From NCBI GenBank assembly GCA_021779635.1, contig JAJYAH010000004.1, positions 1 through 37,128 of the forward strand: a DNA stretch of 37,128 nucleotides. The letters are read 5' to 3'. Of this stretch, positions 9,702 through 17,724 are shown piece by piece. Both the position numbers and the translations under genes were made by a program. Under the pieces are notes generated by a model that worked only from the letters and a program-made list of their open reading frames with translations, did no database searches and had not been told where the DNA came from. Each line of letters starts with the position of its first letter. Position 1 is the first letter of the stretch. The DNA comes from Pseudomonadota bacterium (lineage in GTDB: Bacteria > Pseudomonadota > Alphaproteobacteria > Rhizobiales > Xanthobacteraceae).

Positions 9702-11921
9702 ATGGCCTTCAAGAATTTCAGGGTTGAGACCGACGCCGACGGCATTGCGCTGGTGACGTGGGACATTCCGGGCCGTTCGATGAACGTGCTCGATGAAACC
9801 ACGATTACCGAGCTTGAGGAGATCGTGAAGCAGACCTCCGCCGACCCGGCGGTCAAGGGCGTCGTCGTCACCTCGGGCAAGGAGGCGTTCTCGGCCGGCG
9901 CCGACCTGTCGATGCTCGAAGGCATGAACCGCCGCTATGCCGAACTGCTCAAGGCGAAGGGCGAGGTTGCGGCCAACCAGATGCTGTTCGACGAAAGCCG
10001 CAAATCCTCGCTGGTGTTTCGCGGCATCGAGACGTCAGGCAAGCCTTGGGCGGCCGCCATCAATGGCCTCGCATTCGGCGGCGCGTTCGAACTGACGCTG
10101 GCTTGCCATTACCGCGTCGCGGCGGAGAACCCGAAGACCCGTCTCGGACTGCCGGAGGTGAAGGTCGGGCTTTTCCCCGGCGCCGGCGGCACCCAGCGCG
10201 TGCCACGCATTGTCGCGCCGCAGGACGCGATGCCCTTGCTGCTGAAGGGTGAGGCGATCAATCTGGCCAAGGCGAAGGCGCTGAAGCTGGTCGATGCGGT
10301 GGTGCCGGCCGGCGACATGATCAAGACCGCGAAGGACTGGATCAAGGGCGGCGGCAAGGCGGTCGCGCCCTGGGACGAGAAGGGCTTCAGGCTGCCGGGC
10401 GGGCCGGTCTATTCCAAGGCCGGCATGATGATGTTTCCGGCCGGCAACGCCATCTTCCGCCGCGAGACCTACGACAATTATCCCGCGGCGCGCGCCATCA
10501 TGAGCTGCGTCTATGAAGGCTTGCAGTTGCCGATCGACGCCGCGCTGCGTGTCGAATCGCGCTATTTCACGCAGATCCTGCGCAGCAATGAAGCCGCCGC
10601 GATGATCCGCAGCCTGTTCCTGTCGATGCAGGAATTGAACAAGGGCGCCCGGCGCCCGCCAAACGTGCCGCCGACCAAGGTCAAGAAACTGGCGATCATC
10701 GGCGCCGGCTTCATGGGCGCCAGCGTCGGCTATGTCTCGGCGCGGGCCGGCATCGAGGTGGTGCTGATCGACCGCGACCAGGAGAGCGCCGACAAGGGCA
10801 AGGGCCACGCCAAGTCGGTGATCGACGATCTGATCGCCAAGGGGCGCGCCAAGGAGAGTGATCGCGACGCGATCCTGTCGCGCATCAGTGCGACCGCCGA
10901 TTATGGCGTGTTGAAGGATTGCGATCTCATCATCGAGGCGGTGTTCGAGGAGCGCAAGGTGAAGGCGGAAACCTACGCCAAGGCGCAGCCGCTCCTGAAA
11001 TCCGATGCGATCTTTGCCTCCAACACCTCGACGCTGCCGATCAATTCGCTGGCTGAGGAATTCAAGGACCAGAGCAAGTTCATCGGCATTCATTTCTTCT
11101 CGCCGGTCGAGAAGATGATGCTGGTGGAAATCATCGTCGGCAAGAACACCGGCGACACAGCGCTCGCGACCGCGCTGGATTATGTGCGGGTGATCGGCAA
11201 GACGCCGATCGTGGTCAACGATTCCCGCGGCTTCTTCGCCAACCGCTGCGTGCTGCGCTTCACCGCCGAGGGGCTGGAAATGCTGATGGAAGGTGTGCCG
11301 CCGGCGATGATCGAGAACACCGCGAAGATGGCCGGCATGCCGGTCGGGCCGCTGTCGCTGTCTGACGAAGTGGCGCTCGATCTCGTGCTCAAGATCATGA
11401 AGGCGACCGAGGCTGACCTCGGCGCCAACGCCATCGACCAGACCCAGAAGAAACTCCTGGTCGAGATGGTGGAAAAACAAGGCCGTTTCGGCCGCAAGAA
11501 CGGCAAGGGATTCTACGATTATCCCGAAAAGGGCAAAGGCCAGAAGAGCCTGTGGTCGGCCTTGAGCGGGTTGCAGCCGAAACATCTCGATCCGGACACG
11601 CTCGACATCGAGGAAATGAAGCAGCGCTTCCTGGTGGTGCAGGCGGTGGAAGCCGCGCGCACCGTCGAGGATCATGTCATTACCGACATGCGCGAGGCCG
11701 ATGTCGGATCGATCCTCGGCTTCGGCTTCGCGCCGTTCACCGGCGGCACGCTGTCCTATATCGACTTCATGGGCACCAAGAAGTTCGTCGAGCTATGCCA
11801 CAAGCTCGAGGCCAAATATGGCTCACGCTTCACGCCGCCGAAGCTTTTGATCGAGATGGCGGCCAAGGGCGAGACCTTCTACGGCCGCTTCCCGCCGAAG
11901 AAGAAAGCCGAGGCGGCGTAG
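9702..11921 (+). CDS. fadB: Fused enoyl-CoA hydratase / 3-hydroxyacyl-CoA dehydrogenase
   Basis: 739 residues, typical of the bifunctional FadB/FadJ alpha subunit. The N-terminal crotonase domain (about 1-190) shows AFSAGADLSML, the oxyanion-hole segment AFGGAFELTLACHYRVA and the glutamate-bearing GLPEVKVGLFPGAGGTQR. The NAD-binding domain starts near 328 with AIIGAGFMGASVGY. The catalytic HFFSPVEKMMLVEII and the C-terminal dehydrogenase domains follow. It hydrates enoyl-CoA and oxidises the 3-hydroxyacyl-CoA; with the thiolase at 7992 it would form the trifunctional beta-oxidation complex. Last gene of the operon: a palindromic repeat follows at once. FadB versus FadJ cannot be separated by reading alone. 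Confidence 0.92.
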   Translation: MAFKNFRVETDADGIALVTWDIPGRSMNVLDETTITELEEIVKQTSADPAVKGVVVTSGKEAFSAGADLSMLEGMNRRYAELLKAKGEVAANQMLFDESRKSSLVFRGIETSGKPWAAAINGLAFGGAFELTLACHYRVAAENPKTRLGLPEVKVGLFPGAGGTQRVPRIVAPQDAMPLLLKGEAINLAKAKALKLVDAVVPAGDMIKTAKDWIKGGGKAVAPWDEKGFRLPGGPVYSKAGMMMFPAGNAIFRRETYDNYPAARAIMSCVYEGLQLPIDAALRVESRYFTQILRSNEAAAMIRSLFLSMQELNKGARRPPNVPPTKVKKLAIIGAGFMGASVGYVSARAGIEVVLIDRDQESADKGKGHAKSVIDDLIAKGRAKESDRDAILSRISATADYGVLKDCDLIIEAVFEERKVKAETYAKAQPLLKSDAIFASNTSTLPINSLAEEFKDQSKFIGIHFFSPVEKMMLVEIIVGKNTGDTALATALDYVRVIGKTPIVVNDSRGFFANRCVLRFTAEGLEMLMEGVPPAMIENTAKMAGMPVGPLSLSDEVALDLVLKIMKATEADLGANAIDQTQKKLLVEMVEKQGRFGRKNGKGFYDYPEKGKGQKSLWSALSGLQPKHLDPDTLDIEEMKQRFLVVQAVEAARTVEDHVITDMREADVGSILGFGFAPFTGGTLSYIDFMGTKKFVELCHKLEAKYGSRFTPPKLLIEMAAKGETFYGRFPPKKKAEAA

Positions 11922-11937
11922 CTGCTGACACTCTTGC

Positions 11938-12027
11938 CGTCATGCCCGGCCTTGTGCCGGGCATCCACGTCTTGCTCCGCGCGAAGAAAATAAGACGTGG
12001 ATGACCGGGACGAGCCCGGCCATGACG
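11938..12027. repeat. Long imperfect inverted repeat (REP-like)
   Basis: Arms 11938-11973 and 11992-12027 (about 36 nt each) are near-complementary. They start CGTCATGCCCGGCC and end CCCGGCCATGACG, with ACGTCTT/AAGACGT next to the loop. The element sits 17 nt after the beta-oxidation operon stop, between convergent genes. Similar units (CGTCATGCCCGGC...) are, from memory, frequent between genes in Bradyrhizobium. It could act as a bidirectional transcript end. Confidence 0.65.
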
Positions 12028-12035
12028 AGGAAAAC

Positions 12036-12067
12036 AAAAAAGGGCCGGATCAACCATCCAGCCCTTT
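12036..12067 (-). terminator. Intrinsic terminator of the gst gene
   Basis: AAAGGGC at 12039-12045 pairs with GCCCTTT at 12061-12067. Read on the minus strand the hairpin runs straight into a T-rich tract (complement of the A-rich 12031-12041), 26 nt past the gst stop codon, as expected for rho-independent termination. Confidence 0.65.
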
Positions 12068-12093
12068 GTGCATTATCGCAATTGATCGAGAGT

Positions 12094-12708
12094 TTACGCG
12101 GCCTTCATCAGGCCTTCCTTGGTCAGGGCTTCCTGGACCTTCGGGCGCGCGGCGACGCGGGCCTTGTAAGCCAGGAGGTTCGGCATCGCGGAGAGATCGA
12201 AATTCATCCGTTCGGCCCAGGACAGCATCGTAAACAGATAGCCGTCGGCGACGGTAAACTGCTTGCCCATCAGATAGTCGCGGCCGGCAAGCTGGCTATC
12301 GACATATTTGAACTTGGTCATCACCCGATCCTTGAAGAAGGCCTTGGCCTCGTCGGCGAGCACCGGGCTGAACAGCGGGCCGAAGTTCTTGTGCAACTCC
12401 GAGGCGGTGAAATTGAGCCACTCCAGCAATTTGTAGCGCTCGGCGCTGTCGCGGGCGGGCGCGAGGTTCTTGGCGGCGGCCTTGTCGGCGATCATCTGGA
12501 CGATGACCGGGCCTTCGGTCACCAGTTCGCCGCTATCGAGGCCGAGCACCGGCACCTGACCCTTCGGATTCACCTTCAGGAAGTCATCGCCGTTCTCGAG
12601 CTTCTTGGCACGCAGGTCGACCTTGACGAGATCGTAGGGGAGACCCGCTTCCAGCAGCGCGATGTGGGGGGAGAGCGAACAGGCGCCGGGCGAATAATAC
12701 AGTTTCAT
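12094..12708 (-). CDS. gst: Glutathione S-transferase, beta class
   Basis: 204 residues. The thioredoxin-like N-terminal domain starts MKLYYSPGACSLSPH with Cys10, the catalytic cysteine of bacterial beta-class enzymes. VNPKGQVPVL supplies the cis-proline and TEGPVIVQMIAD the glutathione-contacting acidic segment. The all-helical C-terminal domain (90-200) contains the N-capping box FTVADGYLFTML. It conjugates or reduces substrates with glutathione. A good ribosome site (AGGAAGG) precedes the ATG. The gene is divergent from a MarR regulator, with operator-like palindromes inside its promoter, and glutamate-cysteine ligase is two genes away; induction by a MarR ligand is inferred. Confidence 0.93.
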   Translation of the reverse strand: MKLYYSPGACSLSPHIALLEAGLPYDLVKVDLRAKKLENGDDFLKVNPKGQVPVLGLDSGELVTEGPVIVQMIADKAAAKNLAPARDSAERYKLLEWLNFTASELHKNFGPLFSPVLADEAKAFFKDRVMTKFKYVDSQLAGRDYLMGKQFTVADGYLFTMLSWAERMNFDLSAMPNLLAYKARVAARPKVQEALTKEGLMKAA

Positions 12709-12751
12709 CGGAGTTTTCCTTCCTGCGAATATTGGTTATGGGAGGCGCGAT

Positions 12752-12780
12752 GATTAAATGCATCTGCATGAAATAGTCAA
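12752..12780 (-). promoter_or_regulatory. Predicted gst promoter
   Basis: On the minus strand a -35 like TTGACT (12780-12775) and a -10 like TTTAAT (12758-12753) stand 16 nt apart, about 45 nt before the gst ATG. The first MarR-type palindrome fills the spacer, so a bound repressor would block polymerase. Confidence 0.5.
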
Positions 12781-12797
12781 GATTGATGCAGCTGCAT
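12758..12797. promoter_or_regulatory. Pair of MarR-type operator palindromes
   Basis: ATGCATCTGCAT (12758-12769) and ATGCAGCTGCAT (12786-12797) share the pattern ATGCANNTGCAT-like halves. The second is a perfect palindrome; the first has one mismatched central pair. Their centres are 28 nt apart in the divergent gst-marR gap, overlapping the gst promoter spacer. Size and symmetry suit a MarR dimer site. The regulator assignment is inferred from adjacency. Confidence 0.6.
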
Positions 12798-12967
12798 TTA
12801 TTAGGCTAGTGTGGGGTGTTCCGAAGCTCTTTCTCACGGCGTCGGCGGTCTGCCGGGAGAATGACGGGACCTGAACCGCGCCGGAGAGCGATATAAGCGC
12901 GGTTGGGGTCCGGAATACCGGGTTGAATGCGAAGCTCCAGAGTGGAAGGCCTCCAGAGTTGAAAGCC

Positions 12968-13468
12968 ATGGGCGTTGCCATGAAGCGTAGGCCATCGAGC
13001 GAGGTGACGGCAGCATGGATCCGCCTGATGCGGATCCGGAGCCGGGTCCTCGACGCGGTCGAGCTGGAATTGAAGAAGGCCGGCTTCCCGCCGCTCGCCT
13101 GGTATGACGCGTTGCTCGAATTGTCGCGCGCGCCGTCGGGCGAAATGCGTCCCGTGGAGCTGGAAAGGCAAATGCTGATCCCGCAATATTCGACGTCACG
13201 GCTGATCGAACGGCTGGTCGACGAGGGACTGGCGGCGCGCCGCGAATGCAAGATCGACAAGCGCGGACAGTTCGTCGAGATCACAGAGGCCGGGCGCGAG
13301 CTGCAGAAGAAGATGTGGAGCGCCTATTCCGCCGCGATCGAAAAGCATGTCGGCTCGAAATTGTCGGATGCGGACGCGGTGAGGCTCTGTGGTCTGCTCG
13401 ACCGGCTGGGCTGTTCGTGCGATGAGGCTCAGGCGCCGGTCGCAAGAGACGGCGCACCCACACGATGA
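12968..13468 (+). CDS. MarR-family transcriptional regulator
   Basis: 166 residues from the ATG at 12968. Another in-frame ATG lies at 12980, and the frame is open upstream. The winged helix-turn-helix is visible: PPLAWYDALLELSRAP, then LERQMLIPQYSTSRLIERLV as the recognition region, then the wing LAARRECKIDKRGQFVEIT with the D-K-R-G-x pattern typical of the family. Dimerisation helices flank it. The C-terminus has a cysteine pair (LGCSCDEA) that might sense oxidants or electrophiles; this is speculative. Divergent from gst, with two matching palindromes between, so it probably represses gst and itself. The following gene is gshA, 96 nt on. Confidence 0.88.
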   Translation: MGVAMKRRPSSEVTAAWIRLMRIRSRVLDAVELELKKAGFPPLAWYDALLELSRAPSGEMRPVELERQMLIPQYSTSRLIERLVDEGLAARRECKIDKRGQFVEITEAGRELQKKMWSAYSAAIEKHVGSKLSDADAVRLCGLLDRLGCSCDEAQAPVARDGAPTR

Positions 13469-13489
13469 TATTGCTTTCATCCCCATCAT

Positions 13490-13511
13490 CCCCGGACCGG
13501 TCGGTCCGGGG
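13490..13511. repeat. Perfect 10-bp-arm palindrome between marR and gshA
   Basis: CCCCGGACCG (13490-13499) is followed by a 2-nt centre and its exact complement (13502-13511). A CATCCCC motif lies on both sides. There is no U tract, and it lies 53 nt before the gshA ATG. It may be a protein site, attenuating hairpin or repeat. Confidence 0.55.
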
Positions 13512-13564
13512 ACATCCCCGACACCGCGCGCGTTCGGTCGAAGCGCCTTTCATCCGGAATTTGT

Positions 13565-14935
13565 ATGGCGCGTGACCAGATTGATATGACGCCGCTGCAA
13601 TCGCGCGACGAGTTGGTCGCATGGCTCGAAGCCGGCGTGAAGCCACCGTCGGAATTCCGGATCGGCACCGAGCACGAGAAAACGCCGTTCACGCTGCAAG
13701 GCCATCATCCCGTCCCTTACGAGGGCGCGCGGGGCATCGGCGCGTTGCTGGAGGGCATGAAGCTGCTGCTCGGCTGGGAGCCGATCATCGAGCGCGGCAA
13801 TATCATCGGGCTCTACGACGTCACCGGCGGCGGCGCGATTTCGCTGGAACCCGGTGGACAATTCGAATTATCGGGCGCACCAGTGGAAACCGTGCATCAG
13901 ACCCAGTCCGAACTGATGGCACATCTGGCGCAGGTGCGTGAGATCGCAGCTCCCTTGGGCATCGGGTTTCTCGGGCTCGGCATGACGCCGTCATGGTCGC
14001 GGGCGCAGATTCCGATGATGCCCAAGGGGCGCTACAAGATCATGACCAACTACATGCCGAAGGTCGGCCGCTACGGCCTCGACATGATGTACCGGACCTG
14101 CACGGTGCAGACCAATCTCGACTTCTCGTCGGAAGCCGACATGGTCAAGAAGCTGCGGGTGTCGGTGGCGTTGCAGCCGGTGGCGACCGCGCTGTTCGCC
14201 AATTCGCCGTTCACCGAAGGCAAGCCCAACGGCTTCCTGTCGTTCCGCTCCGAGATCTGGCGCGATACCGACAACGCGCGTGCCGGCATGATTCCGTGGG
14301 CGTTCGAGGACGGCATGGGGTTCGAGCGCTGGGTCGATTACGCGCTGGATGTGCCGATGTATTTCGTCAAGCGCGGCGATGCCTATATCGACGTCGCGGG
14401 ATCGTCATTCCGCGATTTCTTTGACGGCAAGAATCCGGCCTTTCCGGGCGAGCGTCCGACGTTGTCGGATTGGGCCAACCATCTTTCGACGATCTTTCCG
14501 GAAGTACGGCTGAAGCGGTATCTGGAAATGCGCGGCGCCGATGGCGTGCCGTGGGGACGGCTGCCGGCGCTGCCGGCGTTCTGGGTCGGCTTGCTCTACG
14601 ATGATACCAGCCTGGATGCCGCCTGGGATATCGCCAGGCACTGGACCGCACAGGAGCGTCAGGCGTTGCGAGACGACGTGCCGCGCTTCGGCTTCAAGGC
14701 CAGGATCAGGGATCGTTATCTGTTCGAAATCGCCAAGGAATGCCTGGCGCTGGCGCATTCGGGGCTGCGGCGTCGTGGCCACATCGATCACCTCGGCCGC
14801 GACGAGAGCCGTCATCTCGAGCCGCTGGAGCGGATTATCGACGGGGGACGGACCCCCGCCGAGGAGATGCTGGAGAAATTCCATGGCCCGTGGCAGGGCT
14901 CCGTGGAGCCGGCCTACACGGAATACGCCTTCTGA
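13565..14935 (+). CDS. gshA: Glutamate-cysteine ligase (plant/alphaproteobacterial class)
   Basis: 456 residues. Joins glutamate and cysteine with ATP, the first and rate-limiting step of glutathione synthesis. The frame has the catalytic segment FRIGTEHEKTPF near 32-43, the substrate/nucleotide region GGGAISLEPGGQFELSG near 87-103, and YMPKVGRYGLDMMYRTCTVQ (about 163-182), all hallmarks of the GCS2/plant-type enzyme that rhizobia share with plants. The C-terminus ends FHGPWQGSVEPAYTEYAF, as in homologues. Start ATG at 13565 has only a weak ribosome site. It sits beside a regulator and glutathione S-transferase, making a small glutathione cluster; gshB is not in the window. Confidence 0.93.
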   Translation: MARDQIDMTPLQSRDELVAWLEAGVKPPSEFRIGTEHEKTPFTLQGHHPVPYEGARGIGALLEGMKLLLGWEPIIERGNIIGLYDVTGGGAISLEPGGQFELSGAPVETVHQTQSELMAHLAQVREIAAPLGIGFLGLGMTPSWSRAQIPMMPKGRYKIMTNYMPKVGRYGLDMMYRTCTVQTNLDFSSEADMVKKLRVSVALQPVATALFANSPFTEGKPNGFLSFRSEIWRDTDNARAGMIPWAFEDGMGFERWVDYALDVPMYFVKRGDAYIDVAGSSFRDFFDGKNPAFPGERPTLSDWANHLSTIFPEVRLKRYLEMRGADGVPWGRLPALPAFWVGLLYDDTSLDAAWDIARHWTAQERQALRDDVPRFGFKARIRDRYLFEIAKECLALAHSGLRRRGHIDHLGRDESRHLEPLERIIDGGRTPAEEMLEKFHGPWQGSVEPAYTEYAF

Positions 14936-15044
14936 ACAGGTCATTGCCGGATTTCTCGGCCGTTCATCGGCCGTACAGGTTCGCGGCGATCAAATGGCAA
15001 GCCGCGAACGGCGGTTAAGTCAAATCAGTCGAAAGTAATCGCGA

Positions 15045-15599
15045 ATGTGGGGAGCCCGCCTGCTCGGGGCGTGTTGGGTGGCGCTCGCTTTTGCGGCTGC
15101 CGACACGGCCGCGCGGCCGGCGCAGGCTCAGGCCAATTTCGATCGCCCGGGTGGCGATTATCAGAGTTCGCCGGTCCCCTCCGGCGATCCGGTCGATTGC
15201 GCTCTGGTGTGCGAACGCGACCGGCGCTGCCGGGCGTGGAGCTTCAACTATCCGACCGATATCGCCGGCGGCGCCGTCTGCTGGCTGAAGAGCAGCGTCC
15301 CGGCGCGCATCCGCGATGAATGCTGCGTCTCCGGCGTGCGCGGCGCCGGCGTTGTCGAGCCGCGCAACGGCGCGGTCGAAACCTCGATCGACCGGGCCGG
15401 CGGCGATTACCGCAGTTTCGGACTTAAAAGGGCTGAGGGCGACGAAGTATGCAAGGCGGCCTGCACCGAGGACAACAAATGCCGGGCCTGGACCTATGCG
15501 CGGCCGGGCTATGTCGGCAAGGAAGCGCACTGTTTCCTGAAAAAGGAAATAAAGCCGCCGCGGCGCAAGCCCGGATTTGTCTCGGGCGTGGTGCGGTAG
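15045..15599 (+). CDS. Secreted protein with two PAN/apple-like domains
   Basis: 184 residues. A signal peptide (LLGACWVALAFAAADTAARPAQAQ) leads into two similar modules. Each begins with a D-R-x-G-G-D-Y phrase (FDRPGGDYQSS about 33; IDRAGGDYRSF about 111) and contains paired cysteines with a C-R-A-W core (RRCRAWSF and NKCRAWTY), the signature of PAN domains. Such domains bind proteins or carbohydrates in the envelope; no catalytic residues are expected. The ATG at 15045 lacks a strong ribosome site. It follows gshA by 109 nt on the same strand, but no functional link is evident. Confidence 0.85.
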   Translation: MWGARLLGACWVALAFAAADTAARPAQAQANFDRPGGDYQSSPVPSGDPVDCALVCERDRRCRAWSFNYPTDIAGGAVCWLKSSVPARIRDECCVSGVRGAGVVEPRNGAVETSIDRAGGDYRSFGLKRAEGDEVCKAACTEDNKCRAWTYARPGYVGKEAHCFLKKEIKPPRRKPGFVSGVVR

Positions 15600-15734
15600 C
15601 ATGGATGACATCCACAGCCATCGAGGCCGCGCCGGCCGCCGCCTCGCCGCCACGGCTCACCGAATCGACAACGTCGTGATGGACCGCCGGCCGCTTCCCA
15701 CCCCGGCTCACGGGGTCTTGCGTTGAGGGAAGCG

Positions 15735-16265
15735 ATGACGAAACGCCTCGTTTCGAATTTCCGTTTGCTGGTCGCCGTGGCGCTGGTGCTCACGATCGCA
15801 GCCAATCCGGCGAGCGCCACAGCGGCTCAAATTGTTGCTTTCGGTGCCAGCAATACCGCCGGTTACGGCGTCGGATCCGATGAAGCCTGGCCGGCCCGGC
15901 TGGAGGCGATGTTGCGCGCCAAGGGCTATCGGGCCACCGTCGCCAATGCGGGGATCAGCGGCGATACCACCGCAGGCATGTTGGAGCGGCTCGATTCTGC
16001 GGTACCCAACGGGACGGAGCTCGTTATCCTGGCGATCTTTAACTACAACGATGCCCGCAAGGGCATCAGCCCGGCGGAGCATGCGGCCAATGTCCAGAAA
16101 ATCCTGGGCCGGCTCCGTGCCAGGGGCATCAGGACTATTTCAGCAATACCCGGCGTCGCCGGCCTGCCGACGCAACCGGATGGCATTCATCTGACCGCCG
16201 AAGCCCACGCAGCTCTCGCGGCGCGCTTGCTGCCGCAAGTCATCGGTGCAATCGGGCGCCGCTGA
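15735..16265 (+). CDS. SGNH/GDSL-family hydrolase, secreted
   Basis: 176 residues from the ATG at 15735 (ribosome site GAGGGA). Signal peptide to about residue 30. Block I reads IVAFGASNTAGYG: the nucleophile serine is kept but the usual GDS is GAS. Block II glycine is in NAGISGDTT. Block III, usually GGND, is FNYND. Block V is PDGIHLTAEAH, keeping the catalytic Asp/His. Thus the triad is complete and the fold resembles TesA-type esterases, but oxyanion-hole block III is altered. Substrate unknown (ester, thioester or glycan acetyl group). Unlinked to neighbours apart from strand. Confidence 0.8.
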   Translation: MTKRLVSNFRLLVAVALVLTIAANPASATAAQIVAFGASNTAGYGVGSDEAWPARLEAMLRAKGYRATVANAGISGDTTAGMLERLDSAVPNGTELVILAIFNYNDARKGISPAEHAANVQKILGRLRARGIRTISAIPGVAGLPTQPDGIHLTAEAHAALAARLLPQVIGAIGRR

Positions 16266-16315
16266 CGGTTGGCCGCCAGGGCTCTTCCCGTCCCGATTCC
16301 CTTTTCCGTTCCGAT

Positions 16316-16891
16316 TCAAAGGTCCTCGCCCGCGGCCAGCATGGTGATTTCCGGCCAGCACATCTTCCAGCGCCAGGTCTTCGCCTCATAATTGGCGGCG
16401 GAGAAATTTGGTCCGGGATTGGGCCGGACGATCATGTTGGCGATATCGTCGAATCCGTTCGGCGCATGGACATCGTGACCGCCATGGCGGCGGCGGATTC
16501 CGACCTGGGTATTCCTGGTCAGGAAGCGATCGATGCCTTGCGTCGAGGATTGCAGCGCCGGGTAGGGCAGCCCATGCTTTTCCGGATACCAGAGATGGAC
16601 GCGCGCCTGATTGCGCACTTCGATCTTGACGCCGGGTTTCTCAAGCCGGCCCTGCAATTCGCGAATGACGGCATCCTCGGCCTGCCACGAGGTGTCGGGA
16701 TCGAAATAGAAAATATCGTAGTCGCTGATGCCGTGATCGATCGGGCGCGAGGTCAGGACATTCCACACCGTCTGAACGAGACACCCGGAGACGATCCAGG
16801 CATCCGGCAGCGCCAGCCGGAATAATTCCTCGGCAATGGCGTCATTGACCGGATTGCGCAAGGCTGCGGCGAGAAAATCCTCGGTGTCCAT
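16316..16891 (-). CDS. Nucleotidyltransferase-like protein (COG3575 / DUF925)
   Basis: 191 residues from the ATG at 16891; a GTG at 16921 would add ten. The N-terminal region contains WIVSGCLVQTVWNVL and then SDYDIFYFDPDTSW, an acidic D-x-D-x-F/Y-x-D cluster typical of nucleotidyltransferase metal sites. The C-terminal half holds GVRRRHG-like and APNGFDDIANMIVRPN segments conserved in the DUF925 group. Substrate unknown. No clear Shine-Dalgarno at either start. It is 62 nt downstream of signal peptidase on the same strand, and may be the last gene of the tldD-lepB unit. Confidence 0.75.
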   Translation of the reverse strand: MDTEDFLAAALRNPVNDAIAEELFRLALPDAWIVSGCLVQTVWNVLTSRPIDHGISDYDIFYFDPDTSWQAEDAVIRELQGRLEKPGVKIEVRNQARVHLWYPEKHGLPYPALQSSTQGIDRFLTRNTQVGIRRRHGGHDVHAPNGFDDIANMIVRPNPGPNFSAANYEAKTWRWKMCWPEITMLAAGEDL

Positions 16892-16953
16892 CGGGCTGTG
16901 AATGGATCGCAGGATGGCCACGCTTACGCTTTGCCAACCCTGCGATCTAAGCC

Positions 16954-17724
16954 TCAAATGACCGCGGTGAAGAACCGCGCGAGGCGAAAGCCGGACAGCC
17001 ATGTCCAGATCGGCTGGCTGCGGATTCCGAGGTCCCATGATCCGACCACGGCGTCGGCGCGTCCGACCAGATCATCCACCGGAAGCAGCCCGACGCCGCC
17101 CTGGCGGACCGGGACCCGGCTGTCGGCGGAGTTGTCGCGGTTGTCGCCCATCACGAACAGCCGGCCCGGCGGCACCGTCACTTCGGGCGTGTTGTCGAGC
17201 CGGCCATTGTCGTGAAGCTTGAAAATCGCGTGCGCAACCCCGCCCGGCAAGCTCTCGATGTAGCGATAGGCGGGCTCGACCCCGCCATTGTCGTCTTCCG
17301 CCTGTCCGATGCCGTCGGGCTTCAGCGACGCCGGATGATCGTTGATGAAGAGCTGGCCCTGCCGCATCTGGATGCGGTCGCCGGGCAGGCCGACGACGCG
17401 CTTGACCCAGGCCTGCGAGCGGTCGCCGGGCCAGCGGAACACCACCACATCGCCGCGCTTCGGCATGCCGCCGAACACGCGCCCAGTTTCGGGCAGGGTA
17501 ATTTGAATCGGCAGCGACGCTGCGCTGTAGCCATAGGGATATTTCGACGCCAGCAGGGCGTCGCCGATCAACAGCGTCGGCTCCATCGAGCCCGACGGCA
17601 CATAGAACGGTTCGGCGAAGGCGCCCTTGGCGAGGAAAACCGCCAGCACGACAGCGGCGAGCTGCAGCACCTGGCCGCGCCAGCCATGCGCCTTCGGGGT
17701 TGCTGTCTGGGTGTCTGTGCTCAC
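16954..17724 (-). CDS. lepB: Signal peptidase I
   Basis: 256 residues from a GTG with a GGAGGA ribosome site. One N-terminal membrane anchor (VLQLAAVVLAVFLAKGAFA) places the body in the periplasm. Box B is VPSGSMEPTL with catalytic Ser46; box D is WVKRVVGLPGDRI with general base Lys108; box E is MGDNRDNSADSR. It cleaves signal peptides of secreted preproteins. Its start codon overlaps the tldD stop by 4 nt (GTGA), so translation is coupled. Many alphaproteobacteria keep lepB near acpS/rnc/era; linkage to tldD instead suggests this may be an additional paralogue, which cannot be confirmed here. Confidence 0.92.
   Translation of the reverse strand: MSTDTQTATPKAHGWRGQVLQLAAVVLAVFLAKGAFAEPFYVPSGSMEPTLLIGDALLASKYPYGYSAASLPIQITLPETGRVFGGMPKRGDVVVFRWPGDRSQAWVKRVVGLPGDRIQMRQGQLFINDHPASLKPDGIGQAEDDNGGVEPAYRYIESLPGGVAHAIFKLHDNGRLDNTPEVTVPPGRLFVMGDNRDNSADSRVPVRQGGVGLLPVDDLVGRADAVVGSWDLGIRSQPIWTWLSGFRLARFFTAVI

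Noticed and set aside
10035..11675. 546-codon minus-strand frame opposite fadB
   Set aside because: His/Arg/Asp-rich antisense shadow of a clear bifunctional enzyme.
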